From: Paracoccaceae bacterium
Lineage (GTDB): Bacteria; Pseudomonadota; Alphaproteobacteria; Rhodobacterales; Rhodobacteraceae
Assembly: GCA_017510335.1 (NCBI GenBank)
Contig: JAFWNM010000014.1
Location: 62,001-126,000, forward strand
Length of the DNA stretch: 64,000 nucleotides
Direction of reading: 5' to 3'
Shown: one piece after another, positions 17,499 through 26,480 of the stretch
Numbering within the stretch: the stretch's first letter is position 1
Layout: each line of letters starts with the position of its first letter
Translations under genes and position numbers: made by a program
Notes under the pieces: model-generated
The model's database searches: none
Seen by the model: the letters and a program-made list of their open reading frames with translations, nothing else
Told to the model about the DNA's origin: nothing

Positions 17499-18497
17499 TC
17501 ACTGGTTCACGAACACATTGTCAAGGCGCGCGCCTTCGGCAAAGTGGTTTTCCTGAATGGCGTCCCAGCCCCCGAACACCTCGTCCACGGTCACAAGGCG
17601 GACTTCGGGCAGTTGGTCGGCGAATTCAGCCGCAACATCATCATTGGCAACACGGTAGAAGTTCTGGGCCACGATACGTTGCGCTTCGGGGGTATACAGC
17701 CATTCCAGATAGGCAGTCGCCAGATCCACTGTGCCGTTGCGTTCGGCCACTTCGGTGACAACAGCAACCGGGAAGGCCGCGAACAAGCTGACCGAAGGTG
17801 TCACACGTTCCAGTCCGGCATCTGCATAGGCGGCGGCAATTCCGCCAGTCTCTGCCTCGAATGTCACCAGAACGTCACCGATATTGCGTTCAGCGAAGGT
17901 TTGGGTGGCACCGCGCCCGCCTGTGTCGAACACGGGCACATTATCGAAAATCGCTTTCACAAAGGCTTCGGCGGCGTCTTCATCGCCGTCATTCTGCTCC
18001 AACCCATAGGCGAAGGCTGCCAGATAGGTGTAGCGCGCGTTGCCGCTGGTGCGCGGGTTGGGGAAGATCACTTCCACATCGTCTCGGGCAAGATCACTCC
18101 AGTCTTGAATGTTCTTGGGGTTGCCATCGCGCACAAGGAACGCGGGCAGCGAATACCAGGGGGACGCACCATTGGGCAGGGCATCACGCCAGTCAGCACC
18201 CAGCAGGCCGCCTTCAACCAGAACTTCGATATCGGTTTCCTGATTGAAGGTCACGACATCAGCGGGCAGCCCTTCAAGGATGGCGCGCGCCTGCCGTGAC
18301 GTGCCGCCATGGCTTTGGTCAATCGTGACAGTGCGGCCAGTGGTTTCCTGCCAATGCGCCTGAAACTGGGGGTTCAGCGCCTCGAACACTTCGCGGGCAA
18401 TGTCATAGCTGGTGTTGAGAAGGGCATCCTGGGCGGTGGCGGGGGCTGCGCCAAGCGCAAGGACCACAGCAGAAATGCGAAGGGCGGGGAACGTCAT
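17499..18497 (-). CDS. sbp: Periplasmic sulfate-binding protein
   Basis: Binding protein of 332 residues with signal peptide MTFPALRISAVVLALGAAPATAQ. Ligand-loop motifs typical of sulfate-binding proteins are present: NTSYDIAREVFEALN, QSHGGTSRQARAI, GLPADVVTF and NPRTSGNARYTYLAA. Sbp and CysP (thiosulfate) cannot be separated with certainty here. It overlaps cysA by four bases, so the operon order is cysA first. Confidence 0.92.
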   Translation of the reverse strand: MTFPALRISAVVLALGAAPATAQDALLNTSYDIAREVFEALNPQFQAHWQETTGRTVTIDQSHGGTSRQARAILEGLPADVVTFNQETDIEVLVEGGLLGADWRDALPNGASPWYSLPAFLVRDGNPKNIQDWSDLARDDVEVIFPNPRTSGNARYTYLAAFAYGLEQNDGDEDAAEAFVKAIFDNVPVFDTGGRGATQTFAERNIGDVLVTFEAETGGIAAAYADAGLERVTPSVSLFAAFPVAVVTEVAERNGTVDLATAYLEWLYTPEAQRIVAQNFYRVANDDVAAEFADQLPEVRLVTVDEVFGGWDAIQENHFAEGARLDNVFVNQ

Positions 18498-19603
18498 CTT
18501 GTCTTCTCCTTTTGGGGAATATGCGGTCGGGTTGACGCTGACGCGGCGCTGATATGCCGGTCAGCGGGAAAGATCGTGCCCGCATCAATCTTCAGGCGGA
18601 CGGGGGCATCAGCAATCAGCGTTTCGGCGCGCACAGCACGGCGCGACACTTCAGTTTCGGCCTCTCCCAGTTCGGGATGACGCAGCACAAGGCGCAAATG
18701 CGCGCCCGTGCTGGTTCGGGAAACGATACGCCAGGGGGCGCCAGCATCGGGGACTGGTGTTATGTCTTCGGGGCGGGCAAAAAGCCTGCCCGCCCCGTCG
18801 GGCAAGGCCCGCCGCGGCAGGGCACTCAGGTCCAGGCCCGCACCTTCGGCACGCCCGGCCAGCAGGGTCACCGGCAGTTCCACCGTGGCCCCCATGAAGC
18901 GCGCCACGAAGGGCGTGGCAGGGTGGTCATGAATCGCATCGGCATTGCCGATTTGGGCAATCTGCCCTTCGCCCATCACCACCACGCGGTCGGCCAGTTC
19001 GAACGCTTCTTCCTGATCATGGGTCACGAAAATTGTGGTCGAACCCGTCGCGTCATGCACGCCGCGCAGCCAGCGGCGCAAATCGCGCCGGATCGCGGCA
19101 TCCAGCGCGCCAAAAGGTTCGTCCAGCAACAGCACTTTAGGTTCAATCGCCAGGGCACGCCCCAGCGCGACCCGCTGGCGCTGTCCGCCCGAAAGTTGCG
19201 CAGGAAAGCGGTCTGCCAGATGGTCAATCTGCAGAAAATGCAGCAATTCATCGACCTTGGCCTTGATGACGGCCTTGCCCGGCCGTTCGGCACGCGGGCG
19301 CACCGACAGCCCGAAGGCCAGATTGTCGCGCACTTTCATATGCGGGAACAGCGCGTAATGCTGGAACACAAACCCGATGCGGCGGTCCTGGGCGGCCAGT
19401 TGCAGCCAATCCTGCCCGTCCACCGCCAACCGTCCCGCATCAGGCCATTCCAGCCCTGCGATGATCTTCAGCAGCGTCGTCTTGCCCGACCCCGAAGGCC
19501 CAAGCAGCGCAACCAACTCGCCCTTGTCCACGCCAAGTTCGATCCCGCGCAGAACATCTGTCTGCCCGAAGCGCTTGGTCAGTCCTGAAATGCTAATCGA
19601 CAT
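18494..19603 (-). CDS. cysA: Sulfate/thiosulfate ABC transporter ATPase CysA
   Basis: ATPase of 369 residues: MSISISGLTKRFGQTDVLRGI, Walker A GPSGSGKTT, VFQHYALFPHMKV, signature [15 protein letters not shown], Walker [14 protein letters not shown]-loop VTHDQEEAFELADRV and a C-terminal TOBE extension. The ATG at 19603 is where homology starts, although its ribosome site is weak; a GTG ten codons upstream is an alternative. First gene of the cys operon; no CysB-like regulator is present in the window. Confidence 0.92.
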   Translation of the reverse strand: MSISISGLTKRFGQTDVLRGIELGVDKGELVALLGPSGSGKTTLLKIIAGLEWPDAGRLAVDGQDWLQLAAQDRRIGFVFQHYALFPHMKVRDNLAFGLSVRPRAERPGKAVIKAKVDELLHFLQIDHLADRFPAQLSGGQRQRVALGRALAIEPKVLLLDEPFGALDAAIRRDLRRWLRGVHDATGSTTIFVTHDQEEAFELADRVVVMGEGQIAQIGNADAIHDHPATPFVARFMGATVELPVTLLAGRAEGAGLDLSALPRRALPDGAGRLFARPEDITPVPDAGAPWRIVSRTSTGAHLRLVLRHPELGEAETEVSRRAVRAETLIADAPVRLKIDAGTIFPADRHISAASASTRPHIPQKEKTR

Positions 19604-19811
19604 GAAGATGCCCGTGTTGCTGTGGTCATTCACCTAGATGGCGAAATCCAAAGCGACAAGGGATCAGGGTTTGACGAAGGCAGGCGGGGCGCGGCAAATA
19701 TCCCGCTGCCGGCCATGATGACGTAACCGGGTCTTTCGGGCCGCAAATTGCAGATGACCTTGTTTCGAAATTCGGGTGTTCAGGCGGGAAAAATTTTTCT
19801 TTTTACCGTCA

Positions 19812-19849
19812 GGCGGGGGGCCAAAATATTCACGCCCCCCCCCCCCGCC
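19812..19849. terminator. GC hairpin with C12 run downstream of purU
   Basis: GGCGGGGGG at 19812-19820 can pair with CCCCCCGCC at 19841-19849, enclosing an AT-rich loop with AAAATATT. The right arm is part of a run of 12 C residues (19835-19846). The structure lies 45 bases past the purU stop and upstream of cysA; an AAAAATTTTT tract at 19789-19798 follows on the purU side. It may end purU transcription. The rest of the 291-base gap shows no gene. Confidence 0.45.
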
Positions 19850-19894
19850 ATTGGCGTTCCTTCATCCGGCTGCAACCTGACGGCAGCCTGCGCG

Positions 19895-20779
19895 TCAGCC
19901 CATGCGTTCGGACGCGTAAGACCCCGGCGAGGCTGGAAACACAACTGTCTTGTTGCCATTCAGGAACACACGGCGATGGATATGCGCATGAATGGCGCGA
20001 GCCAACACCTGGCTTTCCACATCGCGCCCAAGGCTGACATAATCGCTGGGTGACTGCGCATGTGTCACGCGCACAATGTCCTGTTCGATAATCGGCCCTT
20101 CATCCAGATCCGCCGTAACATAATGCGAGGTCGCGCCGATCAGCTTTACCCCGCGTTCATAGGCTTGCTTATAGGGGTTCGCGCCCTTGAAACTGGGCAG
20201 GAAGGAATGGTGGATATTGATGATCCGCCCCGACATTTTCTGACACATCGCATCTGACAGAACCTGCATGTAGCGCGCCAGAACAATCAGTTCGGCCCCG
20301 GTATCCTCGACCACCTCCATGATACGCGCTTCGGCTTGCGGCTTGTTTTCCTTGGTGACGGGAATGCAATGGAACGGAATGTCGTGGTTTACCACAACCT
20401 TCTGATAATCCATGTGATTCGAGATTACCGCAACAATGTCGATGGGCAGTGCCCCGATCCGCCAGCGATACAGAAGATCGTTCAGGCAATGCCCGAAACG
20501 CGACACCATCAAGATGACTTTCATGCGCACCGCATCATCATGAAAGGCAAAATCCATGCCCATTTTCGCACCAATCGGGGCAAACTCGGTGTTCAGGTGC
20601 GACAGGTCCGCGCCAGTTTCGCTGGCAAAACTGACACGCATGAAAAACCGCCCGGTTTCCATGTCATCAAATTGCGAACTGTCCGTAATATTGCAGCCCT
20701 GCTGTGCCAGAAATCCGGCAATGGCGGCCACGATGCCGCGCGCGGTCGCACAAGTCACCGTCAGGGTGTAATTGGTCAT
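19895..20779 (-). CDS. purU: Formyltetrahydrofolate deformylase PurU
   Basis: Hydrolyses 10-formyl-THF to formate and THF. The 294-residue protein has an N-terminal ACT domain (MTNYTLTVTCATARGIVAAI) and a C-terminal formyltransferase-type domain with IINIHHSFLPSFKGANPYKQAYERGVK and TADLDEGPIIEQD, containing the conserved Asn-His-Asp set. Only 22 bases separate it from the iolB stop, on the same strand, so it is probably the distal gene of the inositol operon. That linkage suggests a role in C1 disposal or THF recycling during catabolism. Confidence 0.93.
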   Translation of the reverse strand: MTNYTLTVTCATARGIVAAIAGFLAQQGCNITDSSQFDDMETGRFFMRVSFASETGADLSHLNTEFAPIGAKMGMDFAFHDDAVRMKVILMVSRFGHCLNDLLYRWRIGALPIDIVAVISNHMDYQKVVVNHDIPFHCIPVTKENKPQAEARIMEVVEDTGAELIVLARYMQVLSDAMCQKMSGRIINIHHSFLPSFKGANPYKQAYERGVKLIGATSHYVTADLDEGPIIEQDIVRVTHAQSPSDYVSLGRDVESQVLARAIHAHIHRRVFLNGNKTVVFPASPGSYASERMG

Positions 20780-20801
20780 TTAGGGGGTCCTTTGCAGATA
20801 C

Positions 20802-21596
20802 CTACATCATTGTTTCAACTTCCGGGGCGGGCACGAAACGCCATTTGCGCAATGGCCCGGCCATGACGTTAAGGTAATATAGCTCAAAGCCATGGGGGGC
20901 GCCACAGGGGTGGTGGCCACGCGGAACAAGGGCCACGTCATGGTTCTTGACGGCCATGGTTTCATCAAGACTGCCATCATCGGTATAGACCCGCTGCAGC
21001 GCCCAGCCATTGGCGGGGTTCAGGCGGTGATAGTAGGTTTCTTCCAGATAGGTGATGCGCGGAAAATCATCTTCATCATGGCGGTGGCTGGGATAGCTGG
21101 ACCAGTTGCCCGCAGGGGTGAACACTTCGGTCACCAGCAGGCTGTCGCAATACTCCTCATTCTCCATGGCGATGTTGTTGATCCAACGGGTATTGGACCC
21201 TTCGCCGCGCTGTGTCAGGGCAATACCCTCCGGCCCGATGCGCCGCGCCGCATGCCCGCCCACGCCCGGCGCGGAACAGACCGCGATGGTGCAATCGGTT
21301 TGCGCCACAGCCCGCCATTCATGGCCATTGGGGACATACAGGCAATGGGGCGGGGTTTTTTCAAACACATCCATGCGGTCGCCAAGGGTGCCCCAGTCCT
21401 GCCCGGCTGCGCTGAAGGCGGCCTTGCCCTCGACCATGACCAAAATAACCTCGCGCGCGGCGGTTGCCTCGGCCACCTCCTCTCCTGCGCGCAGGCGGTG
21501 CAGGGCGAAACCCACATAGCGCCAGCCCGCCGATTGCGGCGTGATGTCATGCACCTTGCCATGGGTGCCGAAGGGTTTGCGCAGCAGATGGGACAT
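20802..21596 (-). CDS. iolB: 5-deoxy-glucuronate isomerase IolB
   Basis: Isomerises 5-deoxy-D-glucuronate to 5-dehydro-2-deoxy-D-gluconate in inositol breakdown. The 264-residue cupin-type protein begins MSHLLRKPFGTHGKVHDITPQSAGWRYVGFALHRL and has NWSSYPSHRHDEDDFPRITYLEETYYHRLNPANGWALQRVYTDD with metal-binding His and Glu. Family length and motifs match well. A 109-base gap to iolE contains an inverted repeat. Confidence 0.95.
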   Translation of the reverse strand: MSHLLRKPFGTHGKVHDITPQSAGWRYVGFALHRLRAGEEVAEATAAREVILVMVEGKAAFSAAGQDWGTLGDRMDVFEKTPPHCLYVPNGHEWRAVAQTDCTIAVCSAPGVGGHAARRIGPEGIALTQRGEGSNTRWINNIAMENEEYCDSLLVTEVFTPAGNWSSYPSHRHDEDDFPRITYLEETYYHRLNPANGWALQRVYTDDGSLDETMAVKNHDVALVPRGHHPCGAPHGFELYYLNVMAGPLRKWRFVPAPEVETMM

Positions 21597-21625
21597 TGCA
21601 GGTTCCTTTGTTCCAGTTCATTCGG

Positions 21626-21640
21626 GGTATAGCCAATACC
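21626..21640. repeat. Inverted repeat GGTAT-N5-ATACC in the iolE-iolB gap
   Basis: GGTATAGCCAATACC sits in the 109-base non-coding gap between iolE and iolB, about 30 bases upstream of the iolB start. It could be an operator or an internal promoter element. No regulator can be assigned from sequence. Confidence 0.3.
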
Positions 21641-21705
21641 AAACAATGCGCACCCGCAGCCCCCCGAACAGGATGGCAAAAACGGGTGCTGCACATCAAG
21701 AACCC

Positions 21706-22608
21706 TTATTGCGCAGGCATCAGCCCTGTTTCGGCCGCAAGCCGCCGCAACGTATGCAGACCAAGTGTCTGATACAGCAGCGGGTTGCGGATGGCGGGGT
21801 CCTGTTCGGCCTCGATCACGATCCAACCACTATAGCCATGGCGCGCCAGCAGGGCCAGAAGCGGCGCAAAATCCACCGCGCCGTCCTGGTCGCCGGGCAC
21901 AGTGAACACACCCGCACGCACCCCGTCCATGAAGGACAGGCCCTCGGCCTCGACCCGCGCTTTCACATCCGCGCGCACATTCTTGGCATGGACATGGCGC
22001 ACACGCCCCGCATGGCGCGCCAGCACGGCGACAGGGTCACCACCGCCAAACCAGCAATGGCCAGCGTCAAACAACAGTTTGGTATGCGGCCCGGTTGCGG
22101 CCATGAAGGCATCAATATCATCGGGGCCTTGAACAACTGTGCCCATATGGTGGTGATAGACCAGATCAATGCCATGTGCCGCGCAATGCGCCGCCACGGC
22201 CTCGACCTTCGCGCCGAAATCGCGCATGCCTGCGCTGTCCAGCACAGGACGGCTGGACAAGGGCTGTGGCCGCCCCTGCACGGAATTCGACGTCTCGCAG
22301 ACAATCGCCACCTTGCAGCCATTATGCTTCAGCTTGTCCAGATGCGGCTGGATCGCGCGGATTTCATCCTCGACCGAATGCGCCAGCAGGTTCATCGAAT
22401 GCCAGCCTGAAATGAAGGCCAGCCCATAACCCGCCAACAGCGCACGCAATTCCTCAGGGTCGTCCGGCCAGCGATGGCCATTCTCGATACCGTCAAAACC
22501 GATCAATTCCCCGGCTTCATGCAGGATGCGCGCCGTCGGGATATCGGCGCCAAGGCGTGGGTCATCATCATTGGCCCATGCGATGGGGTTGGTGCCGAAA
22601 CGGATCAT
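21706..22608 (-). CDS. iolE: Inosose (2-keto-myo-inositol) dehydratase IolE
   Basis: Dehydrates 2-keto-myo-inositol. The 300-residue TIM barrel starts MIRFGTNPIAWANDDDPRLGAD, which is the usual IolE opening, and contains HHHMGTVVQ, LLFDAGHCWFGGGDP, and VIEAEQDPAIRNPLLYQTLGL with metal-binding Glu/His residues. It follows iolD by 10 bases. Confidence 0.94.
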   Translation of the reverse strand: MIRFGTNPIAWANDDDPRLGADIPTARILHEAGELIGFDGIENGHRWPDDPEELRALLAGYGLAFISGWHSMNLLAHSVEDEIRAIQPHLDKLKHNGCKVAIVCETSNSVQGRPQPLSSRPVLDSAGMRDFGAKVEAVAAHCAAHGIDLVYHHHMGTVVQGPDDIDAFMAATGPHTKLLFDAGHCWFGGGDPVAVLARHAGRVRHVHAKNVRADVKARVEAEGLSFMDGVRAGVFTVPGDQDGAVDFAPLLALLARHGYSGWIVIEAEQDPAIRNPLLYQTLGLHTLRRLAAETGLMPAQ

Positions 22609-22618
22609 GTCTGTGCCC

Positions 22619-24475
22619 TCAATTGCTCAGCCGCGCGCGGGCGGCGTTGGTGATGTAGCTTGCATATGCATCGCGCAGCCTCTCTGGCCCGCCGGTTTGC
22701 GGCACCGCAACGTCCCACCAATGGCCTGCGCCCTCCAACCCGTCACCGGGGCCTTGCGCAGCGGTGGTTTCAATCACGATAACGGTGGGAATATCGCGGG
22801 CGCGCGCCGCCTTGATTTCGGCCTGCAGCGCGGCCAAATCACCCGCTTTCACTGCATAAGCCCCCATGCTGGCGGCATGGGCCACATAATCAATCCGGGG
22901 CTGTTCCTCAATCGTGCAATCGGCATACAGGTTGTTGAAAGGCACGCCCCCGGTGCCCTGTTGCAGCCGGTTGATACAGCCATAGCCACGATTGTCTGTC
23001 AGGATCACAGTAAACCGAATGCGCCGCATCACGGCTGTGGCCAGTTCGGAATTGGCCATCATATAGCTGCCATCACCCACAAAACACAGCACCTCGCGCG
23101 CGGGCTGGGCCAGCTTCAGCCCCATCGCGCCCGCAATCTCATAGCCCATGCAGGAGAAGCCATACTCCATATGATACCCGCCCGCGCTGGGTTGCCACAG
23201 CAGTTTCAGCGCGCCGGGCATTGTCCCCGCAGCACACAGCGCCACGCTGGCATCAGTTGCTACCGCCTGCACCGCGCCGATAACATGCGCATCACTGGGC
23301 AAGGCGCCTGTCGCCACGGGGGCCTGACATTTTGCCTCTACGGCGGCCAGCCACGCAGCACGCGCCGCTATGTCGGGACTGGCGCGATAGCTGCCCAGTT
23401 TTTCAGACACGGCGGCCAGCGCCACTTGCGCATCCGCCACCAGACTGACAGCGCCATGTTTGGCGGCGTCATAGCCATGGGTGTTGATGGAAACCAGCCG
23501 CGCATCCGGCCCAAACAACGCCCGCGACCCGGTGGTGAAATCCTGCAACCGCGTGCCAACCCCGATGACCAGATCAGCCGCAGACAGCGCCGCATTGGCC
23601 GCCGCTGACCCGTCCACCCCTGCCGCGCCGAAATTCATCGGGTGCGCCTGCGCCAGTGCGGATTTGCCCGCCTGTGTTTCGGTAACGGGTATCTGGTGGC
23701 GGGTCGCAAAAGCCTCCAGCGCGGCCTCGGCCCCTGAATAGATGACCCCGCCCCCGCAGATGATCACAGGGCGCGCGGCGCGCGCGACCATTCCCGCAAC
23801 CTCCTCCAACTCGCGCGCATCAGGCGCGGGGCGGCGGATATGCCAAACACGGGGGCTAAAAAACGCCTCTGGCCAGTCGAACGCCTCGGCCTGCACATCC
23901 TGACAAAAACTCAGGCACACAGGCCCGCAATTGGCGGGGTCCGTCATCACCCGCAGCGCGCGTGGCAGGGCACTCAGCAATTGTTCAGGCCGCGTAATCC
24001 GGTCGAAATACCGCACCACAGGGCGGAAACAGTCATTGGCTGAAACTGTGCCATCGTCAAAATCCTCGACCTGTTGCAATACGGGGTCGGGGCGACGGTT
24101 GGCAAACACATCCCCTGCAATAACCAGCAGCGGCAGCCGGTTCACATGCGCCAGCGCCGCCGCCGTCACCAGATTGGTCGCCCCCGGCCCGATGCTCGAT
24201 GTCACCGCCATCGCCTGACGCCGCGCCCGCCCCTTGGCAAAAGCAAGGGCAGCATGGGCCATGGTCTGCTCATTCTGCCCCCGCCATGTCGGAAAGGGCG
24301 TCTCGCACAGGTCGCCATATTGCGCGCTGTGCAGCGCCTCGCCCAGCCCCGCAACATTGCCATGCCCGAAAATCGCCCAGATGCCCGGAATAAAGCGGTC
24401 GCCTTCGGCCGTCATCTGCACGCCCAACCAGCGCACCATCGCCTGTGCCGCTGTCAATCTGACTGTCCCGCTCAT
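22619..24475 (-). CDS. iolD: Cyclohexane-1,2-dione hydrolase (THcHDO hydrolase) IolD
   Basis: ThDP-dependent ring-opening enzyme of inositol breakdown, 618 residues. Start MSGTVRLTAAQAMVRWL follows GAGGAACAGC. Domains: N-terminal ThDP pyrimidine domain with IFGHGNVAGLGEAL, a central Rossmann-like domain (VIGVGTRLQDF), and the C-terminal ThDP-binding motif CFVGDGSYMMANSELATAV followed by DNRGYGCINRLQ. Motifs and length match IolD rather than other acetolactate synthase relatives. Confidence 0.95.
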   Translation of the reverse strand: MSGTVRLTAAQAMVRWLGVQMTAEGDRFIPGIWAIFGHGNVAGLGEALHSAQYGDLCETPFPTWRGQNEQTMAHAALAFAKGRARRQAMAVTSSIGPGATNLVTAAALAHVNRLPLLVIAGDVFANRRPDPVLQQVEDFDDGTVSANDCFRPVVRYFDRITRPEQLLSALPRALRVMTDPANCGPVCLSFCQDVQAEAFDWPEAFFSPRVWHIRRPAPDARELEEVAGMVARAARPVIICGGGVIYSGAEAALEAFATRHQIPVTETQAGKSALAQAHPMNFGAAGVDGSAAANAALSAADLVIGVGTRLQDFTTGSRALFGPDARLVSINTHGYDAAKHGAVSLVADAQVALAAVSEKLGSYRASPDIAARAAWLAAVEAKCQAPVATGALPSDAHVIGAVQAVATDASVALCAAGTMPGALKLLWQPSAGGYHMEYGFSCMGYEIAGAMGLKLAQPAREVLCFVGDGSYMMANSELATAVMRRIRFTVILTDNRGYGCINRLQQGTGGVPFNNLYADCTIEEQPRIDYVAHAASMGAYAVKAGDLAALQAEIKAARARDIPTVIVIETTAAQGPGDGLEGAGHWWDVAVPQTGGPERLRDAYASYITNAARARLSN

Positions 24476-24523
24476 GCTGTTCCTCTTTCCAGTCTTCATC
24501 TTGCCAAAAATACTCCGGGGGGA

Positions 24524-24558
24524 CTCCGCGCTTGCGCGGAGGGGGGGCAGCGCCCCCC
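24524..24558. repeat. Tandem GC hairpins between iolC/J and iolD
   Basis: CTCCGCGC-TT-GCGCGGAG (24524-24541) is a perfect 8-bp stem with a two-base loop. It is followed at once by GGGGGGC-AGC-GCCCCCC (24542-24558), a 7-bp stem. They sit just after the iolC/J stop and before iolD, preceded on the plus strand by CCAAAAATACTCC. Similar paired elements occur widely after genes in Rhodobacteraceae as I recall them. They may dampen read-through to iolD or stabilise upstream mRNA. Confidence 0.6.
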
Positions 24559-24560
24559 TG

Positions 24561-26480
24561 TCAGGCCGCGTCGCGTGCCCGCATCCGCGCTATGTCCCAG
24601 ATGCTGCAAAGCCGCGCAAAGCCTGCGCGCATTTCCTCTAGGGCCTGCGCATCATCGCAAGCCCCTGCAAACCAGCGCCGCGCCACATCGCCAAAAATCG
24701 TGCGGCCTACGGCGAACCCCTTGACCAGCGGGAATTGCGCCGCAGTGGCAAAACTGGCCGCAAGCTCCTGCTCTGGCGCGTCCAGGCCCAGCACCACAAT
24801 CCCGCGTGTATAACGGTCATGCGCTTCAATCGCCGCAATCGCATTCGCCCATGCCGCCTGCGTGCGCAGCGGTTCCAGTTTCCACCAGTCAGGAAAGATG
24901 CCCTCGCGGTAGAAACGCTCAATCACCTGCGCGGTGGTCTGGTCATCCAACGCGCCCACCTTGGACGGGATCACTTCCAGCAAAAATTCCAACCCGTTGC
25001 GCCGCGCGGCGGTGAACAGCCGCTTGACCGTTGCGACCTGCCCGGCCCATAGCGCCGCGTCATCATCAGGGTGGCAAAAGCACAGAACCTTGACCACATT
25101 GCCGCGCGCCCATGCCTGCAACCCGCCGCAATCAACGCCCAAAGCCGGTTCCAGCGCCAGGGGCCGCGACCCTGGCCATTCGCAGGGTCGCCCGACCCAT
25201 AGGCCAGTGCCCGATGCCGCATGCAGCGCACGCCGCCCGATCCTGTCATCGCACAAAATGCCATAGCCCGCGCGCCCGTCCTGCACTGCAAGCGCGGCCT
25301 GCAGGCACAGTTCCTTGAACGCGCCCCCGCGCGCCGGGGTGTAGCCTGTCATCTCCTCTAACTGCATACGGTGGTCAAAGGCGAAGATGCGGTAATCATC
25401 AAGGTCCGGCCCATGATTGCGCGCGCGGTTGGTGGACCAATGGATCTGTTCCAGCGCGGCATCATTGCGCAGATCGGGCCGCACCACGCCGCGTTCCAGA
25501 AAGAACTCCAGTTCCGCCAGGGACGGATAGGCCGGTGTGCAGCCATGGCGCGACACGGCAAAGGCCCCGCAGGCATTGGCGTATTTCAATGCCATCGGCC
25601 AGTCCGCGCCGTCCAGCCAGCCCTTTATCAGGCCGGAAAAGAACCCGTCCCCCGCGCCCAAGACATTGAACACCTCAATCGGGAAGCCCGGCCCACGCTG
25701 GCCGTCATCAAGGCTGTCGGGGATCACCCCTTCAAAGGCCACAGCGCCGGCAGCGCCGCGTTTGCACACCAGCACAGCGTCTGACACTGCGCGCACTGCC
25801 CGCAAAGCCGCAATCGTGTCGGTGGTCCCGCCCGCGATGTGGAATTCTTCTTCCGTTCCCACAATCAGGTCAAAGAAATGCAGATGCGATTGCAGCTTGG
25901 CGGTGACGTCCGCCGATTCCACAAAGCGGCTTTCGCCATCGCCATGCCCGGCCACCCCCCACAGGTTCGGGCGGTAGTCGATGTCCAGCGCGGTCTTGAC
26001 CCCGTGCTGCCGCGCCAGCCGCAGCGCTTTCAGCACCGCCGCTTCGGTGCGCGGGTGGGACAGATGCGTGCCTGTAGGCAGCAACGCGCGGGCGGATGCA
26101 ATGAACCCCTCATCAATATCGTCTTCGCATAACGCCATATCCGCGCAATTCTCGCGGTAGAAAATCAGCGGGAACTGGTCTTCATCACGAATGCCCAGCA
26201 GCACCAGCGCCGTTAGTCGTTGCGCATCGGTGACCACGCCATCGGTGCAGACGCCTTCGCGCGCCAGTTGCTCAAGGATGAAGCGCCCCATATGCTCATC
26301 ACCCACGCGCGTAATCACGGCAGACCGCAACCCCAGCCGCGCCGTGCCGCACGCAATATTCGTGGGGCTGCCCCCGATATATTTGGCAAACGATCCCATA
26401 TCTTCCAACCGTCCGCCAACCTGCGCGCCATACAGATCAACCGAAGACCGGCCTATGGTGATAAGGTCAAGCTGATGCAT
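24561..26480 (-). CDS. iolC: IolC-IolJ fusion: 5-dehydro-2-deoxygluconokinase with DUF2090 aldolase-like domain
   Basis: Protein of 639 residues. Residues 1 to about 330 are a PfkB-type kinase ([51 protein letters not shown] with catalytic Asp). From about 335 a DUF2090 domain follows ([43 protein letters not shown]), thought to act as the 5-dehydro-2-deoxy-6-phosphogluconate aldolase. So one polypeptide covers two consecutive inositol steps. It overlaps the broken Gfo/Idh gene by 14 bases. The fusion is a known arrangement in proteobacteria. Confidence 0.93.
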   Translation of the reverse strand: MHQLDLITIGRSSVDLYGAQVGGRLEDMGSFAKYIGGSPTNIACGTARLGLRSAVITRVGDEHMGRFILEQLAREGVCTDGVVTDAQRLTALVLLGIRDEDQFPLIFYRENCADMALCEDDIDEGFIASARALLPTGTHLSHPRTEAAVLKALRLARQHGVKTALDIDYRPNLWGVAGHGDGESRFVESADVTAKLQSHLHFFDLIVGTEEEFHIAGGTTDTIAALRAVRAVSDAVLVCKRGAAGAVAFEGVIPDSLDDGQRGPGFPIEVFNVLGAGDGFFSGLIKGWLDGADWPMALKYANACGAFAVSRHGCTPAYPSLAELEFFLERGVVRPDLRNDAALEQIHWSTNRARNHGPDLDDYRIFAFDHRMQLEEMTGYTPARGGAFKELCLQAALAVQDGRAGYGILCDDRIGRRALHAASGTGLWVGRPCEWPGSRPLALEPALGVDCGGLQAWARGNVVKVLCFCHPDDDAALWAGQVATVKRLFTAARRNGLEFLLEVIPSKVGALDDQTTAQVIERFYREGIFPDWWKLEPLRTQAAWANAIAAIEAHDRYTRGIVVLGLDAPEQELAASFATAAQFPLVKGFAVGRTIFGDVARRWFAGACDDAQALEEMRAGFARLCSIWDIARMRARDAA

